From: Papilionanthe hookeriana x Papilionanthe teres
Taxonomy: Eukaryota > Streptophyta > Magnoliopsida > Asparagales > Orchidaceae
DNA: 64,000 bases
Direction of reading: 5' to 3'
Assembly: GCA_022702705.1 (NCBI GenBank)
Contig: CM040434.1
Span: 56,880,491-56,944,490, forward strand
Position 1 is the first letter of the stretch. Each line of letters opens with the position of its first letter. The position numbers and the translations under genes are program-made. Shown piece by piece: positions 1-14,794 of this stretch. A model generated the notes under the pieces. It had not been told where the DNA came from. It made no database searches and was given only the letters and a program-made list of their open reading frames with translations.

Positions 1-3000
1 TTTTAATACTTCCGAGATTATTTTGAGTCCAAATGAATTTTATCAGACCGGTGAATTAATCATCCAAAGTTTAGTCGAGTTCTGGCTTCGCTCACCGAAC
101 TCGGACATTCGATCGTCCGATGAGTAAAGTGACATTTCACTTAATGGTTCATTTAAGAGTTATGATAACGAAAGCCTTTAGGGGGCAAATCAGTTTGATA
201 AAAAGTTTAATCGCTTTAATTTAAAGTTGAATTGATGATTTAGGATGATTTAATTTAGCTTTCGAATTCAAGTTGATTTTCTCTTAAGTGTTTTAAATTG
301 CTCAATCAGTGAGGTCTTTAGATTATTCAATGTAACTAAACTTTTAATGATTTGAATTTAATTTAATTTAATTGTAATACTTTAGGTCAATTTTAATTGG
401 TTTGATTTTTTTGTTTTTTAATTATGAATCGTCTTAAGGTTCATTTTCTTTAATGTTTCAAATTTGTTTTAGATTTTTTTTTAAATAATTTCAAATTAAT
501 TTTAATGTTTTAACTTTATTTCAATTTGATTTTCAAATCACTTAATGTTTTAAGCTTTTAATTTAATTAAGGTTTATTTTCCTTTTAATTATTTAATTAT
601 TAATTTCAATTATCATTTTTGAGTTTAATTAAGTGTCAATATTATTAAAGCGATTCATTTAGTGGATTTTAAATTAAAGAATTGATATCTTCTTAAATTA
701 TACCCCTAATCTTAATAATCCAAATTTTAATTTATTCTTCCAAAATTCAAATTGTTTAATTAATTAAAATTTACTTTAAATATTTTCAAGATGATTAATG
801 GGTTTCTACTCCTTAATTCCCTGTGCTTTCAATCATCTAATAAAAATTTTAAAACGAGACATTTTCCCCCCTCGATTAAACCTAAATATTAATTAGGGTT
901 AAAATTTTTAATTACCTTTATGTCCTTTTAAGCATATTCATTTCATAACTCATCAAATTAAGCTCAAATGAACTTAAAATTTTTGTGTCACTTCACTAAC
1001 ACGTCAATTAAGACATTGTATATAAAATTCGATTTTCCCGAATTTAATTTAATTTATATATTTATTTTTATGAAAAATACGTTTTAAATAAAAATTCAAC
1101 TACATGACCAAGGTAAAATTCTTATCTTTAGGAAAAATTATGGGATGTTCCTACCGACCAAATATGTAATTCTATTCGACCAATTTTAGCGATTTTTGCG
1201 AATTATATTTTATTTAATATAATTATTTTCGAGTTTCTGGAAAGTGTTAATTATTTATAAAATAAAATTAAAGTTGAAAATAAATATTATATTTTTTTTA
1301 AATCTCTCTAACCTCAAGGAGTCCGTGGAAGCAAATTTTATATTTTTTTGATTTTTCGATTTATTAGAATTATAATAGTGAAAAGGTTTCTGGAAAATCT
1401 ATTTTTTAATATTAAAAATTGCCTTAAGCCTTTAAAATCCAATATCTTAACCTAGAGACTTGAGAAAAATATTTGGTTTGTTCCTAAGTGATTAGAAGGC
1501 AAAATGCGACATTTTTATGATTTTTAAATTTTTTGTGATTTTTGTTATTTTTTAATTATTAAAAATATTAAAAATATGGTGAAAAATGAAAATTTTTGAA
1601 AAATTTAAATTTTAATTTTTCTTAGACTCCTAATATCAGAGAAGTCCCAAACCAATTTGTTGAATTTTTTAAATATATTTTGGGTTTTTTGAATTTTTAA
1701 AATTTAATAATGATCACAACATTTAAATAATTCATTTAGTAGGTCTAATCATTTTCAATTGATTTCAAATTTTTATGTAAGGCTCCTCTAACCCTAAAGA
1801 TCAATGGAGAATTGTTTTCAAGTAATTTTGGTTTGTGGTTAGTCCTAATTAATTAAAATTTAATTTTGGGTGTTTTGACTAATTAGGGTTATTCTTGAGG
1901 AATTAAACCAAACAAAAATTTTTCTAAGGCCCTCTAGTAATGATATACCTCCCTACAAATTTTCCTAGAATTTTCTAATCAACATGCTAATTACTCGAAT
2001 TAAAATGGCAAAAATGTACACATAAATTTGGAAAAATCAATATCTTGCCACAGAAATGGCTCTAGCCTTGGAAAACTAGAATATTCCCAAGAAGAGAGGC
2101 TACAAAAGTCTTATGGTCTCATGCCATGGTGAATTGTATAAATGTATGGAGAATTAAAATAATGAAATTAGCAAATAATTAATTAAAAATAAAACACTCA
2201 TCAAAATAACTTGATTCTTTTTCCAAATTGTTCTCCTCTCTATTCACTGAGCAAGAGGGTATTTTTATTTTATTTTTGTGATTTTTCTACACAAAGATAT
2301 GGATTTTTGAAGTTTCTGGTATTTAAATAAATAAAAATACCCTATTTATCTACTTAACCCACTCAACACGTCAACCCCCCGGCAGCCTCCGAACCCCACG
2401 AGCGCGCTTCTATTCGACGTCGCCACCTAAGTCGCAGCCACACGTCCCGCGGCCTCGTTCCATCTCCTCGTCCGCTCGATCTCGATCGTCCACTCGATAC
2501 ACGCGCGATCCGACGGCTCTCGGTCATCGTCTACGACTATGCGGTGTCCCGAGAGCCGTCCACACTAAAACCCTAATATCTCCCTCATTTCTTAACCAAT
2601 TTACATGAAATTTGATCCTATGTGTTCGTCTAAACAAGAGCTACAAATCCATACTGGCCAATACGCATCAAATTAACTCAAATGAAATGCAGAATCGTTG
2701 GAAGCTCTCGGGAAGGAGGAGTTCTCACTGTCTCCGAGAAGTGAAGCTTCAATCGTAGGGGCTTGACACGTTCGTTGCAGCGCGAGGAGCCTAAGGATGA
2801 AGCCTCCGGCCCCGGTGAATTGTCCGGACCGTACTTCCACCAAGCCCGATTTTAGCTTGGCCGATGGGAATAAATGGCCGTCCGGAGAAGGGGCTTTTGC
2901 CGGGGAACTTCTTCTCTTGGTCCTGTGAAGGTGTAGGGTTAATCAATTTGGGGATTGGCTCACTATGGTGAAGTGTCCTGCTTTTGGGTGGATTTCGAGT

Positions 3001-5457
3001 CGAGAAATCGAGCTCACAAAGGGGGTTTTAGGGCCGGAATTCGAGCGGGGATCAAGTGCTCTGTGTTTGGAGAAGATTTTGGAGTGATTTGCGCAGTTTT
3101 GCAAGGTTTGGTTCAGCACCTCTTTTGGCCGAGAAGTGGTGGTGTTTGGGGCCGTAGGCGGCCGAAGGACTTCCCGTGGGCAATTCGAGGCCGGGATCAC
3201 CGCTCGTGGAGGAGAAGAACAACCATGGTTCAGCACCTCTTTCGGGACAACTCACTCAGTGGGTTTGAATTTTTTGGAAGCCAACAAGGCTCTCACCGTG
3301 CTGCCGAGTGGCCGGTCGGCTGTGCATGGGTCACCATCTGACCAAAGGAGGTCGAGTCGGGCTCGGTGAACTCAATCGGCTTTGGCCATGTATAAAGAAG
3401 TGGATTTAAGGGAAAGGGGGATAGTATATTTTGGGCTCATTTTGGTCAATTCATGCATTCGGGTTTGGTGCACCCACGAAGGCTTCGATTTTGGGCCGAA
3501 AGAAATCGATGGCCGCCCAAGAGAAGGTGGCGAGGTCTCTATCCAAGCAGGAGGCGGCTAAGCTTGGTTTAGAGGCAGCATAAATGGGGTTAAAAAGGTT
3601 TAGTGAAGGGTTAAGAAAGAATCTCTTCTTGCCATTAATGGCTTGGTAAGGTGTCAAAGCTCTCATGGCTTCATTTGGCTTGCCTATGGTTTTGGAAAAG
3701 GTCAAGCTTATTTTCATAGGAATGGGTTTTCAGATTTTGACGAGTTGAAGGGAAATTGGCATGAGGCTTGATTTGGATTTATTTGATGATTGATTTAGAA
3801 CTTAGGATGATATCAATTAAAGTATGATGAGAAGAAAATTGTCATGTGGGCTTTGGAGCCAATTTTGGGGTTTTTGAAATCATTTTGGATGGGCTTTTAA
3901 AATGGCTTAAGAAAGTGGGCTTTTAGGTTTTGAAATAAATTGATGGATGAGAATTGGTGAGGGTTTGTATCAAATAAATGTTGGGTTTAGTTTAGGGATG
4001 TGCCATGAGAACTTTAGAAGAGATTTGATGTCATTTGGAGTTGAAATGGGTACACTCAGTTTTTAGTAATGAGGTCAAAATGGACCAAATCGGGGCTAAC
4101 TGGGTTAAGGTTGGACTAATGTTGGGTTTGATGTAAAATTAACGTTGAAAAATGTTTATGGGGGTGTGACAAAGAGTTTTCAACTTTGGGTTGGGCTTTG
4201 ATTTTGGGATTTGGGCCTGGCCTGGGGTTCATGATGGATTTAGGCCAAATTGGGGATTTTTGCCTGGGTTAGGTTCTGGGTGGAGTTTGGTTTCAAATTT
4301 TGGAAAAATCATGTTAGTGTTTTGTTTGTGGGGATGTTAGGAAGGTTTAGGAAAAGATTTGGGGTTAATTGGTGTTAAGTTGAGTTAGTTTGGGCTAAGT
4401 TTAGGTCATGGGCCAAAATTCGGCTTTAAGCTTCAAATTGAAATTGGATCCACATGTCGATGAAATCGTCTGGGTTTGGTCTAAATTGATATTCGTATAT
4501 CGAATTGAAGTTTAGAATTGAATTGGATCAAAATTGAGGTTCATTGGGTTGGTTTGGTTGGACATTGGGCTCTCTTAGGTTAAAGATCGGCCAAATTGAG
4601 GGTTTTGGTAAAAGTGGGTTAAATTGACACAATTGGCCTATTATGTAGTTAAACAAAATGAAATTGGGAATATTTGGGATTTTATGGGAATTTTCTGAAT
4701 TTTTGGAATTTTAAGTTAAAAGGGTATTTTGTGTATTTGTAGGGTATTGAGGGGTATTTGGAAAATTTTGGTGTATTTGTTCATGGATGATCAATTTGAG
4801 TGGGGGGAAATGTTTAGGATTGGTTTTGAAGAATTTTAGGTAATTTGTGCAATTTCCTTACAAATTTCTACATTTCGCGTATCTATATATTGACAAGCTA
4901 GGGGTTCCTGTGGGTAAAAAATTGAAATTTTGGAAAACTCGAAGATTGATCAAGGTGAGTGAAATGAAATCATTTTGGTCGAGCCATGAAGCCATATTAA
5001 GCTCACAATAGATATGAGATGACTCATTTTGCATATTCACCATGTTGTTCCTAACCCTCTTACTCGGGGCCTGTGGGTTGAGGTCCATCCATATGAATTA
5101 CCTACATGAAATGAAGTCAAATTGGTTAAAGGTAGTTTTAGGGTTTGGAATGTGTGTGAGAGTTTGGTGTGTGCAAGTCAACCCTACTGCATCAGGACAC
5201 CTGTGGTAATCCTAAGGCCAAAGACTCCTATGTGAAACTCATCCTTTAAGCCTCCACATTTGATTTTAACCTCCAAGTGGCTTAGTGGGTTGTTAATGAG
5301 GCATGTGGGGTTTAAAGGGAGTTTAAGAGGCGCTTGAATTTCTAAGTGATGGGTCCCATTTCTAGTCCTCTAAGATAACCAAGGAGAAGCCCTATGGCTA
5401 GATCCTAAGTACTAAGGAGAGAGAAGAGAAAAGACCTCATCAAAAATGAGGTTAACA
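1..5457 (-). repeat. Giant 3' LTR of Tat copy 1 (partial)
   Basis: Collinear with 24721-30412 (solo LTR) and with the corresponding part of 39257-46644. It ends at 5457 with the conserved LTR terminus, read on the minus strand as TGTTaACCTCATTTTTGATG, next to the polypurine tract. It is the most divergent of the four LTR copies. The promoter TATA motif seen in two other copies (TTTAAATA on the plus strand) is replaced here by TTTGGGGC near 3148, so this LTR probably cannot drive transcription. Short open frames at 2943-3717 lie in the GC-rich promoter/leader part and are not shared as proteins. Confidence 0.88.
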
Positions 5458-5472
5458 AATGGACCCCCAATA
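5458..5472 (-). other. Polypurine tract of Tat copy 1
   Basis: The minus strand reads TTGGGGGTCCATT directly before the LTR start TGTT. The same sequence occupies the same place in copy 2 (46645-46659). This is where plus-strand DNA synthesis is primed in LTR retrotransposons. Confidence 0.8.
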
Positions 5473-5819
5473 GGTGTGGTGTGCTAACCAAGCACGCCGC
5501 GCGTGTTGGTGCTGACCGAAGAGATCAACAAAACCAACATAGATGTCTATGACACACTTAGAATGAAGCAATGTAAAAATTTCCGCCTGTGAGCAACAAA
5601 CCTCCGTTAATCGAAGATCCCTGAACTCTCGTTGGGGGAAAAGAAAAGGAAGTGAATTCCATATCACAAGATCTGGAGAAATTTGATTCAGATTTTGCTT
5701 CAATTTCTTTTTCAAGTTTTAATGTTGAGTTTGGATTTCGATTTGTTCCAAGTTTCAATTTCGATCAAGTTTAATTTAAAATCGATTCAAGAAAATTTTG
5801 AATTTGAAATGAGAATTGG

Positions 5820-6650
5820 AACCTAGGTTCCAACCTCGAGATTTACAAAGAGAACTCGGAATTTAGGTACTAGCCTCGAAGTGAGAGTCGTAGCTTAAGT
5901 ATTGATTGAAAAGGATGAGAATCAGAATTTAAAAATCGATCTCTGAAATGAAAACTGAATTTGGTACCAGTCTCAAAAGAGAGAATTGAAATTTAGTATC
6001 AACTTCTAAGAGAGTCGAATTTGGTAACGACCTCGAAAGGAGAGAACTCAATTGGTACTGGCCTCAAAAGAGAGAACTGGAATTTGGTACCGCCTGTCTC
6101 GGTAAGAGAGTCGGAATTCCGTACCGACCTCAAAAGGAGAACTGAATCTGTACTGGCCTCGAAAGAGAGAATTGAAATTTAGTATCAATCTCGGAAAGAG
6201 AGTCGAATTTGGTTCCGACCTCCTCAGCAAATTGGAATTTGGTACCAAATTTCGAAAAGAGAATTGAAATTTTGTATCAATCTCGTAAAAGAGAATGAAT
6301 TCCGCACGACTCCCGAGCGATAGAATCGACTGTAATAACAAAGAGAGAACTAGAATTTGCACGGGCCTCGATGAGAGGGCCGACCCTGGTACCGACCTCG
6401 AAAGGAGTGGTACCATTCTCGAAAAAGAGAATTGAAATATAGTATCAATCTGAAAGAGTCAAATTTGGTACCGACCTCAAAAGGAGGGAACCGGAATTTG
6501 GTACCACTTCGAAAGAGAGAATTGAAATTTAGTATCAACCTCTAAAGAGAGCTTCCGAATTTGGTACCGACTCGAAAGGAGAGAACTGGAATTTGGTACC
6601 CGCCAAAGAGAGAAAAAGAATTGCAATTAAATGAGAAAGAGATGGGAATC
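5820..6650. repeat. Tandem repeat array in the 3' untranslated region of Tat copy 1
   Basis: A degenerate array built from variants of 'gagaattgaaatttagtat' and 'gaatttggtaccgacctcga' monomers. The first recurs at about 5986, 6172, 6262, 6430 and 6519, a higher-order period of roughly 90 bp with irregular steps. It lies between the AlkB-like gene and the LTR. The array in the equivalent place of copy 2 (47085-48046) has a different sequence, as expected for the hypervariable 3' UTR of Tat elements, which is known to generate satellite-like repeats. Open frames across it (6048-6416, 6350-6538) are by-products of repetition. Confidence 0.8.
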
Positions 6651-7214
6651 GTAATTTAGGTAATTGATCCCAAAAGTTTGAATTTGGTTTGGTTTTGAAG
6701 ATTTTGTGGAAATTTCCCGCTTAGTGGAAGATTGGAATGAGACATGAAAGTATTTCACATCCCAGGAGAGTTGATCGAATTTTTTTGATTGTTTGGCGAA
6801 GGATATGAATCCATGCCACCGTAACCAAATTGAAAATTTCAGGTTTTGTGTCGTTAGAATTTTACCACCTTCTCAAAAGAGGAAAGAGATCACAAGAGAG
6901 TCGAAAAGGATTTCGTGACGACAAAAAGGTTTAGAAGTTTGGAATTAAGGTTTGAGTCTTCCGTGGGGAAGAATCAACTTAAAAAGAGATTTCGAAAGAG
7001 TTTCAAATGGATTTCGGTCGAAAGATTCAACTCGACGGATTCGGATCGGGAATTCAATTCGAGATTTAGATTCGTTTCGTTTGTTTTGGTGATTCAATTT
7101 CATTTTTGTTTATTTAGAGTTCGTGTTAATTTAGAGTTTATTTTGACATCAGATTTTTAAAAAGAGTTCTCATTTATTTTCTATTTTTCCTTCATTCTTT
7201 GTTCGAAGTTCATT

Positions 7215-7565
7215 TAACTTAATGGCGTTTCCTGCCTAATTTGCAAAAAAAGAGGTGAAGGCAAAACATGACATGGTCATTTTCATTCTAATCTTGTCGA
7301 AATACATCATATAGCTCTCATCCAAAACATGATGATATTTTCTTTGAAAATTCAACATCTCATACAATCCATATAAATCCAAAACGGATCGTGTAAGATT
7401 CTCGCAAGTTTCTTCCAAAACATCCGTCAAGATCCATGTTCGAATAGTGAGTTACATGGATAATAACATCACCTTCCAAGCCACCCTTGGCAGGAAGTGC
7501 CGTGCGGATGTGCATTGGTGGTGTGCTATCTCCCATGTAACTCACAAATTTCATGCGTCGCAGAC
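7215..7565 (-). other. Block conserved between Tat copies, downstream of the AlkB-like gene
   Basis: Strongly similar to 48725-49075 in copy 2, unlike the surrounding 3' region, which differs. The minus-strand frames contain pieces such as HIRTALPAKGGLEGDVI and TRSVLDLYGLYEM, with counterparts in copy 2, but in neither copy is there one continuous frame. It may be the degraded C-terminal end of the accessory protein or a conserved RNA element. I recognise no domain. Confidence 0.55.
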
Positions 7566-7567
7566 TT

Positions 7568-9036
7568 CTAACTCCGGATCCGCTCGAAAGCGGAAAGGCA
7601 TTTTCCGTCATCCATCCTCCCGAAAGACGGAGATCTTTCACTGTGCACTCCCGGAATGCAATGTTTTGCTACATCCGCTCCATTTCCTTTTAACACCAAA
7701 ACGGAACCTACCGGTAGTGGCATTCCACCGGCCCTCGGAATTCTCTTGGGCCTCGCAATCCGGAGGTCGCATTCGAACATGATGTCGAGACCGGTTGGAC
7801 AAAAGACACTCGTGCGTGTGCTGTCCGACGAAGTCATGATGGTCTATGCGTGGAGGTATGCGGGGGGCCGCCTCCTTGTAGATATTAATGGGATGCAGCC
7901 TGTTGCAGAGGCAACTGGCGGCAATACCCTCCATGTCACCATCCTCTTTACCATTCTCGATAATTTCGTATCAATCTACTCATTGTGGATGGAGTATCCC
8001 CCGTGATTTCCTTTTCCGTCTACCGCAAAGTTGTAGCAACACCCGCATTGGATCGCAACTCTTTCCTTTTCCCCGGCATCCATCTTCGTGTTCGAATAGG
8101 ACTTTTCCCTTAAAGCGTTCGACCATTTTCTAGTTCAACGACACAGCCCACAATTTGTTGCTGTTCATAATTTGAAAACACATTTGTATGCGCCTCGAGG
8201 CCTCTAGGATGTTACCCTCCCGCTCGAATCCTTTCAAAATATTCAAAAGTTTTCTTCTCAACATTTTGCATCCTTTCCAACTCGTATCTCCGGAATTATC
8301 TCTGCACCCATGAAAGAGCCCTAGTGACGTACCGTGGGATGTATGGTTCGACACCAAGACGTTCTCCCCGCATGTCTTGTTTCCTCGGGGATAGTCTCTC
8401 ACAAGACATCTCGGTTGCTTTCGCAACAAGACTCTTCAAACGAATCGGTACATCTATTTGGCATCCAGGCGCCGATTCTATTTATGTTCTTTTTAGAGTT
8501 TCTTCATCCTTTCTCGCCGTTCTTGAATTTCTTTTATCCTTTTCCGTTGTTCCCGGAATCGACTTTTCTTCGGTTCCCGACGAACCGATTTCTTCAAGTA
8601 CTTCGTACTGACGGTAGCAACTGCCTCTTCGTCGATCCGCCGCGCCTTGGTCGGCGCATCTTGCGAATGCGACGGTTCTTGTTTTTCGTCGAGTAGGAGT
8701 GAGAGAAGCCTACTTCTTAAATTTCGTGGGCATCGCACCGACAAGCCTGCCCTTTGCTGTAGCAAACTACGGACTTAACTTTCTTATCCTCTCCCGTTGC
8801 ATGAGCGGCGTTTCGCTTTTCTTTTCTTGCTAGTAGACGGCCGACTGGGGCTACCCAATTTCACATCGTCTCGCCGTGGAATTCTTCCTACCAATCGCAG
8901 TCCAATCGCCTTTCGTACCGTAGCCCGGCCGGTGTTAAATCGAATCAACTCAATCACGCCCCATCCTTCATCCTCTTTTCATCGAGTGCCGACTCACTCC
9001 ATTCTTAAAGTTCGTAATCAACCGCCCGTTCGACAT
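7568..9036 (-). pseudogene. AlkB-like (ALKBH9/10-type) dioxygenase fusion gene of Tat copy 1, degraded
   Basis: Starts with ATG at 9036 (MSNGRLITNFKNGVS), matching the start in copy 2, and runs leftwards through a basic linker into a plant ALKBH-type 2OG-Fe(II) dioxygenase domain. Readable landmarks are EAHTNVFSNYEQQQIVGC (~8150-8200), a CCYNFAVDGKGN segment (~8010-8040), NIYKEA, then PPRIDHHDFVG at 7830-7860, LPVGSVLVLKGNGADVAKHC (~7660-7720) and GRMDDGK. The family uses HxD plus a distal His to bind iron. Here the HxD His is Arg (CGC at 7848-7850), while the Asp and the distal His (codon 7661-7663) remain. Many single-base indels change the frame and there is no intact ORF. Related plant proteins remove N6-methyl from adenine in RNA, but this copy is very unlikely to be active. 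Family assignment is strong; the fate of the N-terminal part is inference. Confidence 0.85.
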
Positions 9037-9269
9037 TTCCCCGCGAAAAACAAGGAAAGGATCGTAGGTCGTACTAAGAACAAGAACAATAAGAAAACAA
9101 TTATTAATGAAAAATTTTATTTACTTCTTTTAAATTTTAAAGAGTGTAGGAAGAAATGAGGAAAAATCAGGAATGAATTGATTTAAAGGAAGGATTTCAC
9201 ATGTTTTCTTTTAAGACATTTTTTTAATTATTTTTTTTATCATCTATTTTTTATGTTTTTGGGTTCGGA

Positions 9270-10619
9270 CTCAAATACGAATGATTACTCTTCCCAGAGC
9301 TTCTAGGAATGGGACTCCACTTTAAAGTCCATCCTTCAAAACATTAAGTTGCGTAATATTTCTTCAAATATCGTCCATTAATCGAAGCATATGTCGTTCT
9401 CCACGGCACCACCGCCTGGTAGGAACCTCCCGTAGCAGACTGCCTCGACCACGAATGGCCTCTTCCCAAGTTGGTTCAAATTTACCCCCTATCTTGCGGT
9501 GTGCAAGAACAGTTCCCGAGGACTAGAACCAAGTCACCGACTTCTCAATGTTCTCGCGACTCGCCTTTATCATGGGCCCGGATTATCTCGTTCGATACAA
9601 ATCCACCCCGTCGCGCTGAAAGTCGCTTCCTTCCAAGCCTTCCATATCTTTCTTGTCGTAATTTCACATTCTTTTATGTAGTGATTTTGTTTTGAAACTC
9701 GCAATTGAGTGAGGGAAGTCAGATTTCCAAGTGGTAAGATCGCTTCGGACCCGTATACTAAAGCACAAGGCATGCATCGAGCAGAGTTCTGGTGGCAAAC
9801 GTCATGTATGCCCATAAGGCTTCTAACAACTTCTCTCGTGCCAATTCTCTTGTTGTCGCCTTAAAGTTTTCTTGTGGATTTGGACGAGAGTTTTATTAAA
9901 AGCCTCTACCAAGCCTTTTGCTCTCGGTAGCGTATCGTTGAATAAAGGTCGGTCAATCCCGTGTCATCCGACAAAATCTTGTTGATCTTCGTACTCTTAA
10001 ACGAGGACCCGTTATCTGAGATAATTTCGCGCGGTACCCCAAAACGGTAGACGACTTGATTTTTGAAGAACCGTAGCACATGGTGCACTTTTACTTCTTC
10101 GAGCGATATTGCTTCGCCCACTTGGAAAAGTAATCCGTAGTCGCCGTAATGAAGCGATGACATCTTGAAGAAGGAGGTTCTATCGGGCCCACAATATCTC
10201 TCGCCAACATTCAAATGGCCACGACGCGATTGTCGCATTTAGCACATTTGGAGGCTGATGCAGGACCACTCCATGCATTCTTGGCACCGACGACAACTCT
10301 TTCGCAACTTCTGCGCCCACACACAGTGCCGCACATTCTCTAAATTTCCTTAATCTTCATCTTCATTTTCGTGCATCTGATCGATGAGCGCCACAAAGTT
10401 TCGAGTGCACTTCTTTAACAATTTCACGAGCTTCGACTCGCCGCACCTTAGTCACATCCGATCGAAAGATCTCTCTCGTATACGTGTATTTTTTATTAAT
10501 GCGTAAGACGTAGTTCTTTCGCTTTCCGATGAGCCAATGACTTATCGTCCTAAGAAGCTCGTCATGTGCAACATGAGTGGTCGACGCCGCCTTTCCTCGC
10601 ATTTTCTATTACGCCCGCA

Positions 10620-10620
<1 letters not shown>
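9270..10620 (-). pseudogene. Integrase of Tat copy 1, broken
   Basis: Minus-strand fragments of a Ty3/gypsy integrase. The N-terminal region is at 10363-10602 (EAREIVKEVHSKLCGAHR, carrying zinc-binding His residues). The core is at 9906-10238, with VVYRFGVPREIISDNGSSF, which contains the second catalytic Asp. A C-terminal part lies around 9300-9800. Successive segments lie in different frames. Order and spacing match copy 2 (50768-52250). No chromodomain is visible, as expected for Tat. Confidence 0.8.
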
Positions 10621-12688
<2,068 letters not shown>

Positions 12689-12690
<2 letters not shown>

Positions 12691-14624
12691 TCTCTCTCTC
12701 TTCACCAATTCCATATAAAATTTTATACGATGCAATCAAATGAATGAAACCACAAAGGTCCACTAAGCATCACTGAAGGCCGGCAGGTTAGGATCGGCCT
12801 TCCGTAAGTGCGTTTGCCCGGATTTTGATCCAAGATTTCCAAGACATACCCAACTGCAGTTCCTCCCGTCACTACGTTTACTTGGCCCTTTTTCATATGC
12901 CCCACGACTTTCTTACGGCTTCACCGTAAGCTATTGGGCCTTCTTAACATCTGCGAGTCTTTCTTTCGTGTTTTTTTGTGGTTTTCACCGATTTTCTTCT
13001 ACAGGTTTTCTACGGGATTTTCTGCCTTCTTTCTCGATTTTCGTTTGCTTCTTCGCCTTTCTTTCGGTTTCTTTCTCTTCCTTTCGCCTTTTTTTCTTTC
13101 GATTTATCGCCGGGTTTTGCACTCGCTTTTCGTACGTACACGTAGAGCCCTTACTTAGCTGCAATGTGCCTACTACGTTCACTCTTACTAAGCTTCGGCA
13201 TCGACGTCATTCTCGTGTAGGAGATAAAAGCGATAATAATAAATAGTGAATAATACGTCATGTAATCGCCGACACGACACACTTGCAAGACTATCATTTC
13301 TGTTATTTACCGCATTACATGCTTTACTTTTTTAGCATGACATACTCGTTAAAGATAACATGTTTATTCTTTCTCCATACTCGCTCTTCATAAGATAAGA
13401 TGCTTTACTTGTTACACAGATATTCATGCACAGTAGCATGTTTTACTTTCCCGTAAGTCTCGTACTCCTACTTAAAGATAAGACAAGCATCGCTTAAGCA
13501 TAAGTATATACCGTTTTATCGATTTCTTACTATCGCTCCTCGTCACCGTAAGACACACTCACTTCGCAACAAAAATGATAACAATAATAATAAACGAAAT
13601 AAAAGCAACTCAGATGCTCACTTTAACCTAAACTTTCAATCTAAACCGCGATCGTGCTACAACGCGAGCTTGAAAGATCATAAGCAAGATAAACCATTTT
13701 CAATAAGAAAAACTTGTGTCGACATCAACAAAACCATTCCTCATTTAAATAATGTTTCATAGTGACTTCGAGATATCTCCTACCGCAACATAAATCCTCA
13801 TATATTCTTCTATGCCTTCAGATAGCCACATAGGCAATATAAGTCCTTAACTCTATTAAGATTCGATAGTCGTCGTCCGATACGCGTAAATCCTTCTATC
13901 TTTCCGTGCTATTCAGTATAATCAGCGATCACGCGAACGTAATTCCTATAATTAATCGGTAGGATTGAAATTTAAATAAGCTTCATTTCCAAGATTTAAA
14001 GCCTCAACATTAGATAATTCGAAGTCATCGACGTCCTCGAGATCTCGCAGATCCCCTACCTTTCTTTTCGACTCTGAAATAATCGTTCCGTATCGCGCCT
14101 TTCACCCATCGTACTTCCTACTACCACACTTCGTCGAAAACCCTACCTTTCGAATTCACAAGATAAAAACCTCGATCTAAATCGAGAGCTTCTAAGCCGA
14201 CTTCTGGTTGATTGGCAGTACATCGAGGCTATAGCACGCCTTTATAGTGAGCTTTAAAGACCTCAGATAATATAAACCCTATTTAATTTTTCGTATTAAA
14301 TAAGTGACTCATTTGACTCACATAAAATGTTCGCGACCAAAACAGATAGTCATGAATTTTGTGTTTATTTGATCGCCGATATCGTCAGAGTAGGTTCATT
14401 CTTCTGAATGGATAAGCATTTCTGCGATATTACGCTCATTTATTCAAACTGCTAAACAAATGAGATCCGTCCATTCTCATTCTCATATTTTAAAATTTAA
14501 AAAAAATTACTTTCAAAACTAACTAATATATATATTAAATTAAATTTTAAATCCCAACAACAAAAAGGTAATTTTCAAAATCAAATCATTAAGCGGCCGA
14601 CAGCGGTATTAAAGGATAAAATAT
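12689..14624. other. Unassigned low-coding region
   Basis: No recognisable protein. A minus-strand frame at 12723-12905 and pyrimidine-rich sequence at 12960-13130 (antisense: Lys/Arg/Glu-rich frame) show nothing identifiable. From 13240 to 14620 the sequence is AT-rich with many stops. It may be more transposon-derived DNA, but I cannot tie it to the elements in this window. Confidence 0.4.
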
Positions 14625-14794
14625 TACATCCGGACTCCAAGTGTAATTAGCGTCTGGAGTCCAATAGTGGGGCGTCACGTGTCAAATGAGCCCACTGCAA
14701 TACATTGGGATTCGTCAGTGTTAGAATTTGTGAGACCCACTTGACACGATACACCCCACCATTAGACTCCGGATGCATCTGGAGTCCGGATGTA
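14625..14794. mobile_element. MITE-like element with 15-bp terminal inverted repeats
   Basis: A perfect inverted repeat, TACATCCGGACTCCA at 14625-14639 and its complement TGGAGTCCGGATGTA at 14780-14794, bounds 170 bp without coding potential. A second, imperfect pair (gtctggagtcc / gactccggatgc) extends the inverted symmetry inwards. The terminal TA on both sides could be a TA target duplication, as in Tc1/mariner-type MITEs, but the ends do not match the classic Stowaway start. Confidence 0.5.

Noticed and set aside
7656..8611. Plus-strand ORFs overlapping the AlkB-like gene of copy 1
   Set aside because: They are antisense shadows; only the minus-strand frames show conserved ALKBH motifs and agree with copy 2.
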